A stretch of 64,000 nucleotides of DNA, from assembly GCA_963837395.1 (NCBI GenBank), contig CAWINI010000004.1:1488001-1552000 (forward strand). Direction: 5' to 3'. This document shows, piece by piece, positions 18,257 through 27,509 of the stretch. Made by a program: the position numbers and the translations under genes. The notes below the pieces were generated by a model. It did no database searches. It was not told where the DNA came from and saw only the letters and a list, made by a program, of their open reading frames with translations. Each line of letters begins with the position of its first letter. The first letter of the stretch is position 1. Origin of the DNA: CAVZQN01 sp963837395 (GTDB lineage Bacteria > Acidobacteriota > HRBIN11 > JAKEFK01).

Positions 18257-20602
18257 ATGAATGATGTGACGAGTGAGCGTTGGAAAATACATCGGTTTGT
18301 ATTCTGGATGGTCCTGACTTTCGCTGCCGTGGTGCGGCTGAAAGGATTATCCTTCGGACTGCCCTTACACACACTTTACGGTGAAAACGATTTTCTCGCT
18401 GTACTTCAGCAGATGTTGTACACGGGCAATCTAAATCCGAATCAATTCGTCTATCCCGGACTTTCCTACTATCTGCATCTTCCTTTTTTGTATGGATTTT
18501 ATTGGATCGGAGTTTGGACCGGACATTTTAACGAAATGACATCGGTGCCGCAGGCATCGCTAATTTTTATCGGACGCTTTGTGTGCGCAATTTTCGGAAC
18601 GTTATCAGTTGTCTTGATTTATCGAATGGGTTTGCACTTCGGCCGCGCTACAGCACTAACTGCGATGGCAATACTGGCGGCATCACCGCAACACATCGAA
18701 TTCAGTCACATGTTAAGGCCCGAAGTTCCTGCAGTATTTTTTGCAATCGCTACAGTTTGCGTTGCACTTTCACTTTCACAACATCCAACCACACGCCGCG
18801 CCTTACTTATGGGTTTACTCGCCGGCTCTTCCTTTTCGGTGAAATATACCATCGGACTTCCGTTGATCTTAACGATAATTCTTGCGCTGTGGATCTATCG
18901 AAAAAACTTAAAACCATTGGCGTTCGTTATGGCGCCGTTGGGTTTTGTGATTGCATTTAGTGCATCCAATCCTTACATTGCCGGCAATCCATCTGTAATC
19001 CTTCCCTGGATTCAAAAAATGGATTCTTACTATCAGCCGATGGAGGATTATTACGAAAGAAATGTCGTGTCTTTTTATGTGATGTATCTCATCCGCTATA
19101 ACTACCAACTTCCTTTGATCCTTCTTACGCTTGTGGGATTGATAATTGCATTCATTAAGAACACGCGCGTCGCACTTCTAGCATCGGTATATCCTATTGC
19201 TGTTTTTTTCTGGATGTGCACTTTTGATGTTCGCCGGGTGCAAGAACTTTTGCCGTTGCATCCTTTTATTGGATTGTGGACCGGTATCGCGATTGATTCC
19301 GCGTGGAACACCGTAGTTAAACAACGCCGCTCAAATGCTCTGACTGGAGGTTATCTTGTCATTTTGGTTCTGGCATTGTTCTTCCCGTTTTATAACGCAT
19401 TTACGCAATCCTTTTTGTACTCCAAGATCGACAATCGCAGCAAAGCAGAATTGTGGATTACAAACCATCTTCCCCAGGGTTCAAAAGTCGCGCTTCTTCA
19501 ATATCATCAGATCGAACTTGATCATAATTATTTTGAAGTTGATAGTTTTGTCCCGCGGGATTATGTGGCGCAAAGAGATTTTCAATGGTTTAAGAATCAG
19601 GGTTTTGATTATGTAGTTCTTTCCAGCGGACAGTACATGCGTTATTTCACTGAAGGTGCCAAAGCTCAAAAGTTCAAAGATTATTTTCAGAAATTTTTTA
19701 CAGATGCTCAGGCCAATGGGTCACTGGTTCTTGATCTTACTACTCATCCTACTTTAATTCCCGATTTCAGAATTAAGGTTTATTCCACAAAACAGAATCG
19801 CTCCTTGCCTCAATTTTTTCCGGCGGTTGTGCGGGATAATCGGCTAGAACAGTATCGCTTAACAAAATCAGGAGACGCGCTTTTGCTGCCGCCTGGATAC
19901 TATTCTTTGTTAGTTCCGCAAGAGCGGGAACCTTCCTACTTCATCCGCGTGCAAAATTTGAAACTGGATGAAACCATTTTGCAACGATCCAGCAGTGATG
20001 GACTTTCGGCCGCAGAAAATGGAACTGAAACTTTTCCGTTTGCAATCTTGCCGGAGAGATTAACTGCTAACTTTTCACTATTCAGTCACGTTGAACCTGA
20101 TGTAACTCCAAATCAGCATGTGCAATTCGATTGGAAAGGAATTCCAAAAGGGATTCAACTGGTAAACCTCCTTCCTCCATTAGAAATTTTGAGTGTGAAT
20201 CTTGATGTAAAACCAGCTGAAAAAGAAATGTCACAACCATTTGTGCAATTTAATAAAGATCAGCGTTTTACTGTGCGATGCGATCTTGTAAATCGCAGTG
20301 AGGAGAAAGTGACAGGACATGCTGAAGCGTTTCTCAGTGAAGTAGGAGAATCGCAAGCATGGAAGAATTATGAAATTGCCAGTGATATTCAGGAATATGT
20401 TTTAGAACCAGGACAAATTCTTCCGATCGAAATTCCATTGACTACAAACAATTTGACCGGAGATTATCAATTAAGCTTTTGGATTTTTACCCGCCAGGAT
20501 TTGCCATTTATTCCTCAAAATGGAGGCTGGTTTAATAAACAGATTCGAGTTCGTGATCCTCTTTTAGGCATCCATCCTATCTACCGAATTCCGATTCCAT
20601 AA
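18257..20602 (+). CDS. Polytopic membrane glycosyltransferase (PMT/GT39-like) with large C-terminal domain
   Basis: A 781-residue protein. About ten membrane helices fill residues 12-390, with a first loop G-E-N-D-F-L-A and Y-P-G-L-S-Y-Y resembling dolichyl-phosphate-mannose mannosyltransferase relatives. The remaining ~390 residues are soluble and probably periplasmic, ending in beta-rich sequence. It probably transfers a sugar from a lipid carrier to protein or glycan in the periplasm. Repeat copy B1 lies directly upstream, and no clear ribosome-binding site is visible, so the exact start is uncertain. Confidence 0.78.
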   Translation: MNDVTSERWKIHRFVFWMVLTFAAVVRLKGLSFGLPLHTLYGENDFLAVLQQMLYTGNLNPNQFVYPGLSYYLHLPFLYGFYWIGVWTGHFNEMTSVPQASLIFIGRFVCAIFGTLSVVLIYRMGLHFGRATALTAMAILAASPQHIEFSHMLRPEVPAVFFAIATVCVALSLSQHPTTRRALLMGLLAGSSFSVKYTIGLPLILTIILALWIYRKNLKPLAFVMAPLGFVIAFSASNPYIAGNPSVILPWIQKMDSYYQPMEDYYERNVVSFYVMYLIRYNYQLPLILLTLVGLIIAFIKNTRVALLASVYPIAVFFWMCTFDVRRVQELLPLHPFIGLWTGIAIDSAWNTVVKQRRSNALTGGYLVILVLALFFPFYNAFTQSFLYSKIDNRSKAELWITNHLPQGSKVALLQYHQIELDHNYFEVDSFVPRDYVAQRDFQWFKNQGFDYVVLSSGQYMRYFTEGAKAQKFKDYFQKFFTDAQANGSLVLDLTTHPTLIPDFRIKVYSTKQNRSLPQFFPAVVRDNRLEQYRLTKSGDALLLPPGYYSLLVPQEREPSYFIRVQNLKLDETILQRSSSDGLSAAENGTETFPFAILPERLTANFSLFSHVEPDVTPNQHVQFDWKGIPKGIQLVNLLPPLEILSVNLDVKPAEKEMSQPFVQFNKDQRFTVRCDLVNRSEEKVTGHAEAFLSEVGESQAWKNYEIASDIQEYVLEPGQILPIEIPLTTNNLTGDYQLSFWIFTRQDLPFIPQNGGWFNKQIRVRDPLLGIHPIYRIPIP

Positions 20603-20628
20603 CTGATTATTTCATTCCTTCGTCCAAA

Positions 20629-20700
20629 TTTTCGTACCTGATATGAAATGATGATAATTCAGTACGAAAAGTTCTAATTCGGAAACGAATTGGTCCAATT
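20629..20700. promoter_or_regulatory. Two palindromes upstream of the TonB receptor promoter
   Basis: TTTTCGTAC (20629-20637) and its exact complement GTACGAAAA (20662-20670), then a perfect 13-mer AATTGGTCCAATT (20688-20700). They lie 115-200 bp before the sigma-54-type promoter, the usual distance for enhancer sites. The first pair could instead be a terminator hairpin of the upstream gene, but no T-run follows. The rest of the 412-bp gap holds only the promoter and repeat B2. Confidence 0.4.
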
Positions 20701-20815
20701 TACGGATTCGGACAAAAAAACACTCATACGGAATTACCGAAATCCATAACAACTTTCGTTTGATAAAGCGCCCCGATTGAGTCGATAAATTCGCATTTCA
20801 TTCCAATTTCTTGCA

Positions 20816-20831
20816 TGGCACACCTCTTGCT
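20816..20831 (+). promoter_or_regulatory. Sigma-54-type (-24/-12) promoter for the TonB receptor
   Basis: TGGCAC-ACCTC-TTGCT matches the RpoN consensus, with GG and GC exactly 12 bases apart. The predicted start is about 170 bp before the receptor ATG, leaving a long leader that contains repeat B2. Two sigma-54 activator genes lie elsewhere in the window. Confidence 0.6.
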
Positions 20832-20847
20832 CAATATCAATCGATCT

Positions 20848-20903
20848 GGAGGGCGGGCTTCCGTGCCCGCCGTAGAATCGCGGTCAGAGACGCCCGCGCT
20901 CCG
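20848..20903. repeat. GC-rich intergenic repeat family B, copy 2
   Basis: GAGGGCGGGCTTCCGTGCCC and CAGAGACGCCCGCGCTCC with a short spacer; a diverged member of the family found at 18177-18242. It falls in the predicted leader of the TonB receptor transcript. Confidence 0.7.
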
Positions 20904-21014
20904 GTTGAGTTTTGGTTCTGTATTTCCCGGCGTTCTATTCAGCCGTCACTGGAATTGGAACAAATTTTTAGCCGGTTACTGATCTGTTAACCATTAATCC
21001 TTTATGGAGGAGCC

Positions 21015-22544
21015 ATGAGAAATAAGCTTTTGCTTGCCCTTGTGGTGGGAATCCTCGCCTTTACAATCCCTGCCTTTTCGCAAGTTTCGACAAAGACAGG
21101 GTCAATCTACGGAAAGACACTTGATGACAAAGGCGCCCCACTTCCTGGTGTAAGCGTTACGCTGGAATCAACAGCAATTCCACCCCAGACTGCAACGACT
21201 GGGCCTTCCGGCGGTTTTCGTTTTGCAGCCCTTCCTCCTGGAACTTATTCTGTGAACTTCGCAATTGAAGGTTTTACAGAAGTACGTCAGGAAGAAGTTC
21301 GTGTTAGCACTGGCTCACAGGTACAACTTGAAATCACGATGAAGCCGTCTTTATCGGAAGAATTCACAGTTATCGGTGAAACACCGGTTGTGGATACCAA
21401 AAAGACTGGGACATCCTCAAACTACAATCGTGATTACTTAGAAGAAGTACCAAGTGCCCGTGATCCATGGACAATCATTGATCAAACAACAGGTATTGAT
21501 TCGGATCGTTACAACGTTGCTGGTTCCGAATCAGGACAACAAGCTTCATTTATTGCGCGTGGTGGTAACGATGACAACACCGTATGGAACTATGACGGTG
21601 TAAATGCTAGCGATCCTGGCGCACTAGGTGCATCACCAACCTATTTCGATTTTGATGCGTTTGAAGAACTCAACATTTCCACTGGTGGAAATGATGCATC
21701 AGTTGGAACTGGTGGTGTAGTTGTCAACATTGTTACAAAACGCGCGGGAAATAAATGGGAAGGAAATGCTTCCTATTTTTATTCAGGCGATAGCCTTCAA
21801 GGCGACAATACTCCGGCTGAATTAGCTGCAATCGGAGCAAAATCCAATCGTCTTGATGAAGTAAAAGACTATGGATTCGATATCGGCGGTCCCATCATCA
21901 AAGATAAATTGTTTGCATGGGGCGCATATCGCAAGAACAATATCGGTTTAATTACGACAGCGAATACTTTGGATTTCACCGAATTGGAAGATTGGAACTT
22001 CAAAGCGAACATGAACTGGAATCCTGCTCATGAATCGCAGTTTGGATATTTCAACGGTGATAAGACAAAGACTGGACGTGCTGCAATTTCAATCGGGGTA
22101 CAAGCTCCAGAAACTCTTTGGGACCAGGGCGGAACGGATACGATTACACCTGGAATTTGGACCGGTCAACATACCTGGATTCCAAATGATCACACAATCG
22201 TAACCGGACGTTATGGTTACATCGGTCTTGGTTTCACACTTGTTCCTCCGGGCGGAAAAGATATTCCAATGGTTTATCTTGCAGCAATTCCGCGCTATGA
22301 AGACACCCTCTATTATGTAAAACCGATCGATCGTCCTTCGCATGACATTGTTGTTGATGCCAACTACTTTACGGAAAATAAGCTTGGTGGTGATCACGAA
22401 TTTAAGTTCGGATTTGAATATAAAACATCCGATCTCCACACCTTTAGCTCCTACGGTAACGGTGTGTTCATCGTTGATTACAACCAAACGGTTCCAAGAG
22501 GTCCGATTTACTTCAGGCGAAATTTACTTACAGCATGCTATTGA
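21015..22544 (+). CDS. TonB-dependent receptor, N-terminal part (frameshifted gene)
   Basis: Outer-membrane receptor of the carboxypeptidase-regulatory type: signal peptide 1-22, a CarboxypepD_reg-like beta domain about 28-110, a plug about 120-240, then barrel. The ATG has GGAGG in good position. The frame is right up to about residue 498 (DYNQTVPRGPI); after a TTT run at 22507-22509 the reading moves +1 and soon hits a stop. Removing one T restores a continuous barrel sequence. Substrate unknown; such receptors take up oligosaccharides, peptides or metal chelates. Confidence 0.9.
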   Translation: MRNKLLLALVVGILAFTIPAFSQVSTKTGSIYGKTLDDKGAPLPGVSVTLESTAIPPQTATTGPSGGFRFAALPPGTYSVNFAIEGFTEVRQEEVRVSTGSQVQLEITMKPSLSEEFTVIGETPVVDTKKTGTSSNYNRDYLEEVPSARDPWTIIDQTTGIDSDRYNVAGSESGQQASFIARGGNDDNTVWNYDGVNASDPGALGASPTYFDFDAFEELNISTGGNDASVGTGGVVVNIVTKRAGNKWEGNASYFYSGDSLQGDNTPAELAAIGAKSNRLDEVKDYGFDIGGPIIKDKLFAWGAYRKNNIGLITTANTLDFTELEDWNFKANMNWNPAHESQFGYFNGDKTKTGRAAISIGVQAPETLWDQGGTDTITPGIWTGQHTWIPNDHTIVTGRYGYIGLGFTLVPPGGKDIPMVYLAAIPRYEDTLYYVKPIDRPSHDIVVDANYFTENKLGGDHEFKFGFEYKTSDLHTFSSYGNGVFIVDYNQTVPRGPIYFRRNLLTACY

Positions 22545-22698
22545 TGGCCATGTCAATGAAAAGCGGGCGAGTTTTTACGTGACCGATACTTACCGTAAAG
22601 ATCGTTTGACATTGAACCTTGGTTTGAGGTTCGATCATCAGACTGGCTCAAATCAGGCATCCGATATTGCTGGAGTTCCAGGTTTTGAGTCTATTGTT
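22510..22698 (+). pseudogene. TonB-dependent receptor, middle segment in the +1 frame
   Basis: Encodes the barrel stretch T-S-G-E-I-Y-L-Q-H through R-A-S-F-Y-V-T-D-T-Y to G-V-P-G-F-E-S-I-V. It has no start of its own. At 22697-22698 a second single-base gain (TT for T) shifts the frame again; with one T removed it reads on into G-P-L-Q-F-P-G-N-E-P-D of the C-terminal part. Confidence 0.85.
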
Positions 22699-23938
22699 CG
22701 GACCATTACAATTTCCCGGTAATGAACCTGACGTTAAGTTCAATGACTTATCTCCACGGATCGGCGCAACCTATGATATGACCGGTGATGGAAAGACAGT
22801 CATTCGTGGAAATTTTGCACGTTACTATGATGGATTCAACCCTGCTTATGTTCAGCATCAGAATCCAACATATGTGTATAACGGCGCAATTGTTACTTAC
22901 ACGAATCTCAATGGTGACCGCACAATTACGCCCAATGAAATCACAAGTGCGCCTAATTATTACGGTGGGTTGAGCGGACCGATCTTTGATCTGGCTTCGT
23001 TTGAAGCGTTGCACCCAATTGATCCTAATTTACAGAACTCCAATTCCTGGGAATACCTGGTTGGTTTTGAACGTCAATTAGCAACTGATTTGTCGTTCAG
23101 CGCAACCTACACGCATCGTGACTATCGCGATGCGATCACAATTGTTCCCAATGGAGTCACTGCTGCTGATTTCGTTCCGGGCGGCACGTTCACTGCTAAT
23201 ACTGTTCTTGGAAATTTCAGCGTTCCGTACTTTGTGTATGGCGGAGTTGATAATGGCGATTTAATCGTCACTAACGCTCATGATTACAAAACAAAGTATG
23301 ACGGTATTGATCTTTCAGTTCGTAAACGGATGAGCAACAACTTCATGGTCAATGGTGGAGTTACACTTCAAAAACAGAAAGCCAACTATGATGGTGGCGA
23401 TTCTCTCGCTTTCTACATCGGTGATGGCGGAATTACTGGTCAAGTCTTCCCATTTGATCCAACCAATTTGCCCTTCTTGAACAATGAACCTTATGCATTC
23501 GCACCTCAAGGCAGCGGCAAATCAGGAGTTTATCCGTACTCTGAATGGCAATTGAAAATGAGTGGTGTGTATCAGTTCCCATGGGATATTTCTGTGGGTG
23601 CTTTTGCACGTTATCAGCAAGGCTATCCTTATGTGTTGTTCGCAAGCATTCGCGATACTTCGCTGGCACCGTCGCTTGGTACTACAAGCCATCTCATCGC
23701 GATTGAACCGTTCGGTAGCCGCCGTTTCGATAACATTTTCACGTTGGATCTCCAATTTGAAAAAGGAATTGATTTCGGCAACTACGGACGTTTAGCTTTC
23801 TCAGCAAACTTGTTTAACGTTACCAATACAGATACGGTTATCCGCCGTACCCGTACAGTAACTACAGCAACGTTGAACCGAATCGATGAATTGATTTCCC
23901 CCAGAGCTTTGCGTCTGGGCCTTCGATATAGTTTCTAG
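22667..23938 (+). CDS. TonB-dependent receptor, C-terminal barrel part (frameshifted gene)
   Basis: True receptor sequence begins at about 22699 (GPLQFPGNEPD, then SPRIGATYDMTGDGKTVIRGN) and runs to the end of the barrel at A-L-R-L-G-L-R-Y-S-F, with the terminal Phe typical of outer-membrane proteins. The ATG at 22667 is out of the true frame and is not a real start. Together with the two preceding segments it forms a single receptor of about 975 residues. Confidence 0.88.
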   Translation: MLEFQVLSLLFGPLQFPGNEPDVKFNDLSPRIGATYDMTGDGKTVIRGNFARYYDGFNPAYVQHQNPTYVYNGAIVTYTNLNGDRTITPNEITSAPNYYGGLSGPIFDLASFEALHPIDPNLQNSNSWEYLVGFERQLATDLSFSATYTHRDYRDAITIVPNGVTAADFVPGGTFTANTVLGNFSVPYFVYGGVDNGDLIVTNAHDYKTKYDGIDLSVRKRMSNNFMVNGGVTLQKQKANYDGGDSLAFYIGDGGITGQVFPFDPTNLPFLNNEPYAFAPQGSGKSGVYPYSEWQLKMSGVYQFPWDISVGAFARYQQGYPYVLFASIRDTSLAPSLGTTSHLIAIEPFGSRRFDNIFTLDLQFEKGIDFGNYGRLAFSANLFNVTNTDTVIRRTRTVTTATLNRIDELISPRALRLGLRYSF

Positions 23939-23980
23939 TTTTGGCGCGGGGGCATCATCCTACTGGTGCCTCCGCTTTGA

Positions 23981-24015
23981 TTTAACCGCAGAGATCCGTG
24001 ATCTCTGCGGTTAAA
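23981..24015. repeat. Perfect hairpin of repeat family C (CTCTGCGG type)
   Basis: Two exact 16-base arms (TTTAACCGCAGAGATC and its complement) around a 3-base loop CGT, downstream of the TonB receptor. Related sequence occurs at 35440-35509 and 26231-26309. Confidence 0.85.
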
Positions 24016-24092
24016 ATCCATGATGCGCTTGAGGCGCATACGCTGAATGCGTCTCAGGAGCCTCGTGGCTCCAACGTAAAAGAGAGAATTTT

Positions 24093-24124
24093 AGGGCGAT
24101 CCGAAAAGATCGCCCTATTTTTTT
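24093..24124 (+). terminator. Rho-independent terminator after the TonB receptor
   Basis: Arms AGGGCGATC and GATCGCCCT (perfect, 9 bp) around CGAAAA, followed by ATTTTTTT. It ends the receptor transcript and stands about 28 bp before the sulfatase-TPR start. Confidence 0.9.
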
Positions 24125-24151
24125 AGTGCCTCTGCGGTAATAATATCTAAT

Positions 24152-26239
24152 TTGCGAAATTGGAAGATCATTGCTCTTGTTCTAATTCTGCTTTGTGGCG
24201 GAGTTGCATTTTTTTTTCTGAAAACAAAACCAACTCAACCTCCGCCGAAAAAAGTACAAAATAACTTCATTCTGATTTCAATCGACACAACGCGCGCGGA
24301 TGCCATCGGAGTTTATGGAAATAATCAAATAAAGACTCCGATCATTGATTCTTTTGCGCACGATGGCACACTATTCCGGAACGCAGTAGCCCATGTTCCA
24401 TTAACACTTCCGTCGCACACAACGTTGATGACCGGACTTCTGCCCGCTAGAAATGGAGTTCGCGATAATCACGGATATCGCTTAAAACAAACGATTCCTA
24501 CCATAGCATCTCTGTTCCATGACAATGGTTACAAAACTGCTGCGGTCGTAAGCAGCATCATTCTGGATCACCGGTTCGGCTTGAACAATGGTTTTGATAC
24601 TTACAACGATTTCATCCAATACGGATCACAGCAATCATTGAATCCACAAAATGAAAGGATAGCAAGCGCCACTGTTGCGGAAGCAGTAAATTGGCTGTCA
24701 GCAAATCAGCGGAATCCCTACTTCTTGTTTGTTCATTTTTACGATCCGCATGCGAAATATGATCCACCGGAACCTTTTAAATCCAATTCTTCAAATCCTT
24801 ACTTTGGTGAGATTGCTTACGTCGATTCGCAAATTGGAGTTCTCCTTCGATCAATAAAAGATTTAGAAAACACCGTAATTCTGATAACTGCCGATCACGG
24901 TGAAGGACTGGGTGAACATGGAGAACTCGGACATGGATTGTTTATCTATGACTCAACTATCCGAATTCCATTCTTGATGAAAGGTCCTGGAATTGCGCGT
25001 GGCAAAGAAATCGCGCAACAAGTTCAACTTGTGGATGTTCTTCCGACATTTTTAGATCTTGCTGGAATTTCAAAACCGTCAGGATTGGATGGACGTTCAT
25101 TACTGCCGTTGTTAGAAGGAAATTCATGGAGTGAATCTACTGCAATTTTGGAAACGGAATATCCGCTAGGAATCGGATGGAGTCCGTTGTACGCTGCACG
25201 ATCTTCACAATGGAAAGTGATTGATGCACCTGAGCCGGAGCTTTACAACATCAAAGAAGATCCAAACGAAATAAAAAATGATCACGGAAAATTGGATTCA
25301 ACAGTTCGTGGTTTATCAGACAAATTGCAGAAGTACAAAAAAATTCCACCAATGACTGAGAAATCGCATACAGAAGATGCCGAACTTCAAGAACAACTCC
25401 GAAGTTTGGGTTATCTTTCAGGAACATCAACGCCGAAAGATCTCAGCAATTTGCCCGATCCCAAATCGAAGATTGACGTTTGGAAATTGTATGAGCAATC
25501 CACATTTTTAAGTATGGAAGGAAAAAAGCATGAATCTTTGGAATTGCTGGAACGTGCCGCAAAGTTAGATTCTTCGAATCCAATTCTGTGGGATACACTC
25601 GCTCAATTTGTGATTGATGAAGATCCACAAAAAGCGGTTGAATACTGGCAAAAAGCTTTGCGGCTTTCACCTGAAGACAACAAGATTCATCACAGATTAG
25701 CTTTAGGTTTTAAACGATTAGGTCAAATTGATAAATCGATCATGGAAGAACAGATTGCATTAAAGATTGATCCGGAGATGCAAGAAGCATTGATTGGTTT
25801 AGCGGAAACTTTGATTAGCATGAACAAACCGCAGGAAGCATTGACGTACTTGCAAAAGAGTTTAGAACTCGATCCCCGAAATGCAGCAGCATCGTATCAA
25901 ATGGGCAATGCTTATTTGAAACTTGGTGATCTTACCCGCGCAGCGCAGCAATACGAAAATTCAATCCAATTTAATCCGGTGCTGCCTCAGTCTTATTATT
26001 CGCTTGCAATTATCAAAGGACAATCCGGAGATCTGGCAGGAGCAGAAGAATTGCTGAGGAAATCATTGGAGTTAAATCCCTCTTTTGCTGAAGCATATTT
26101 CAACCTTGGAATTATTTATGAACGCATGGGACGGAAGGAGGAAGCTTTGCAAGCCTACCAAAATTTTATTAACTACGCTGATCCCAAAATTCATGCTGCC
26201 CGCATCGAACAAGCCCGCCAAAAGTTGCTTAACCGCTGA
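24152..26239 (+). CDS. Sulfatase-fold hydrolase with C-terminal TPR repeats
   Basis: A 695-residue protein with an N-terminal signal anchor (about 4-23), a sulfatase domain about 34-400 and at least five TPRs about 430-690. Metal motifs: ISIDTTRADAIG near residue 43, and TADHGEGLGEHGELGHG. The nucleophile position is Thr (P-L-T-L-P-S-H-T-T), as in phosphoethanolamine-transferase or LTA-synthase-like members, not Cys/Ser of true sulfatases. It probably acts in the periplasm, with the TPRs binding a partner. The start is TTG. The stop codon lies inside a family C repeat. Confidence 0.88.
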   Translation: MRNWKIIALVLILLCGGVAFFFLKTKPTQPPPKKVQNNFILISIDTTRADAIGVYGNNQIKTPIIDSFAHDGTLFRNAVAHVPLTLPSHTTLMTGLLPARNGVRDNHGYRLKQTIPTIASLFHDNGYKTAAVVSSIILDHRFGLNNGFDTYNDFIQYGSQQSLNPQNERIASATVAEAVNWLSANQRNPYFLFVHFYDPHAKYDPPEPFKSNSSNPYFGEIAYVDSQIGVLLRSIKDLENTVILITADHGEGLGEHGELGHGLFIYDSTIRIPFLMKGPGIARGKEIAQQVQLVDVLPTFLDLAGISKPSGLDGRSLLPLLEGNSWSESTAILETEYPLGIGWSPLYAARSSQWKVIDAPEPELYNIKEDPNEIKNDHGKLDSTVRGLSDKLQKYKKIPPMTEKSHTEDAELQEQLRSLGYLSGTSTPKDLSNLPDPKSKIDVWKLYEQSTFLSMEGKKHESLELLERAAKLDSSNPILWDTLAQFVIDEDPQKAVEYWQKALRLSPEDNKIHHRLALGFKRLGQIDKSIMEEQIALKIDPEMQEALIGLAETLISMNKPQEALTYLQKSLELDPRNAAASYQMGNAYLKLGDLTRAAQQYENSIQFNPVLPQSYYSLAIIKGQSGDLAGAEELLRKSLELNPSFAEAYFNLGIIYERMGRKEEALQAYQNFINYADPKIHAARIEQARQKLLNR

Positions 26240-26309
26240 GATACAAAGGCGATGCCGAACGACCACCTTTGTATCTACTCTATCTTTAATCTGCGTCTTT
26301 GCGGTTACG
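26231..26309. repeat. Imperfect hairpin of repeat family C, copy 3
   Basis: AACCGCTGAGATACAAAGG pairs with CCTTTGTATCT and CTTTGCGGTT on the other side. It lies between two convergent genes, supplies the TGA stop of the sulfatase-TPR gene (26237-26239) and reaches the stop of the facing gene. Confidence 0.65.
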
Positions 26310-27273
26310 GTTTAATAAATTTCGATTCCAAGCGGATGCGCAGCGCGGAAATATCTCTGCTGGTCACAACTGCGCTGCTGATTTCTGCATCGGGTACCGG
26401 TTGACCGGCAGGACCATTTGCTGCACCACTTGTTTTTGTTTCATCGATTGGACCACCGGTGCTATTCTCTCCTTCAGGATTCGGTTCACCTTTGGAACCT
26501 TTTCTTGCAGCGATTCCGTTCAACATGTCGCGTGTAATAACACGGGGTGGTCCTGAATCGGGTGCTTCTGGATTTGGCGTTCCATTTGTATCAATCCCAC
26601 CACGCTGGTTGACATGGTTCTCATAACTACCAGTGCCAAATACATCTTTAAGGAACGTCACACCATTCCACATATTTTTACCCGTCTCCGGATCCGGTGG
26701 AGTCGGCGGTAAAGGTATCGGTTGTTGTCTGCCCTGAGCCTGACCTAATAAGAAATTGATGATGATGTCTTTCACGCTCGGTTTTTCGACTTTCGTTCCA
26801 TTGTTTTGATCCGAAGGCGGTGGATCATCACTGACAAGAGATCCGCCAGATAATCTAAGACCATCAAGTTTGCCGCCAGTTAATTCGCTCAGGTGATCAC
26901 GGCCTCCGGCTAAACCACGAATGCCATCCACAACACCTTTCGCTGATCCGGAATTCACATGTGAACCGATCAAACGGTCAAGCTGATTCTTCTTAAGTTC
27001 CGGTGCAATTTCTTTCACCACATTTTTCATGTTGTTAAGCTTGCTCGAATTAATATTTTTCCCGATTTCATTTTCAATTCGAATCCGGCTTAAACTTTCT
27101 TCAGCTGCGCTTTTTAATTTAGCAGCCTGCGAATTAGCAGTTGTTTGCGTCGTGGTCTGAGTCGTAGTGTTAGTTTTAGATTCCGAAGTTTGTTCCGGAA
27201 GTCTATCCTGGATTGCTTCTTCTAATTTTGCTTTTACATCTTGAAAATAATTGTTGGCGATCTTCATTGTCAT
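26305..27273 (-). CDS. Unknown hydrophilic protein under a sigma-54-type promoter
   Basis: I do not recognise this 322-residue protein. It has no signal peptide or membrane helix. Residues 1-110 look helical and charged with a Thr/Gln-rich stretch (about 33-47); the C-terminal half is rich in Pro, Gly, Asp and Asn and is probably disordered. GGGAG lies just before the ATG; a second in-frame ATG is at codon 3. A sigma-54-type promoter 35-51 bp upstream and two palindromes farther up suggest tightly controlled expression. Confidence 0.7.
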   Translation of the reverse strand: MTMKIANNYFQDVKAKLEEAIQDRLPEQTSESKTNTTTQTTTQTTANSQAAKLKSAAEESLSRIRIENEIGKNINSSKLNNMKNVVKEIAPELKKNQLDRLIGSHVNSGSAKGVVDGIRGLAGGRDHLSELTGGKLDGLRLSGGSLVSDDPPPSDQNNGTKVEKPSVKDIIINFLLGQAQGRQQPIPLPPTPPDPETGKNMWNGVTFLKDVFGTGSYENHVNQRGGIDTNGTPNPEAPDSGPPRVITRDMLNGIAARKGSKGEPNPEGENSTGGPIDETKTSGAANGPAGQPVPDAEISSAVVTSRDISALRIRLESKFIKP

Positions 27274-27307
27274 TTCTCTCCCGGGTTATTAACCCACTTT
27301 GGCTAAT

Positions 27308-27324
27308 TGCAACGGGCATGCCAA
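27308..27324 (-). promoter_or_regulatory. Sigma-54-type promoter of the unknown gene 26305-27273
   Basis: On the minus strand TTGGCATGCCCGTTGCA, with GG and GC exactly 12 bases apart and the preferred flanking bases. The -12 element is about 36 bp before the ATG, so the expected leader is about 25 bases and includes the GGGAG ribosome-binding site. Confidence 0.7.
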
Positions 27325-27431
27325 TCTCTGGAAAAAGTTTGTCGAGAGAGGTCATTGAGACAATGAATCAATTCAGGCAACGAAAGTTGTTAATCGAGCA
27401 ACCTTTGTCTAATCCTTCGGAACATACACTT

Positions 27432-27468
27432 ATTTCATAATGTGAAATATTATTTCATATTATGAAAC
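27432..27468. promoter_or_regulatory. Two palindromic sites 20 bp apart (candidate enhancer or operator)
   Basis: ATTTCATAATGTGAAAT (27432-27448) and ATTTCATATTATGAAAC (27452-27468); the second has a perfect 15-base palindrome. Their centres are 20 bp apart, close to two helical turns, so two dimers could bind on the same face. They lie about 125-160 bp upstream of the sigma-54-type promoter and about 70-110 bp upstream of the divergent nucleotidyltransferase. Confidence 0.6.
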
Positions 27469-27509
27469 ACAGTACTATCGGACCGCATGGATTTTGTTAG
27501 AATTCATAC

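Noticed and set aside
27432..27468. Reading the paired palindromes as the terminator of a neighbouring gene
   Set aside because: Both flanking genes start here (divergent), so no transcript should end in this gap; there is also no GC stem.
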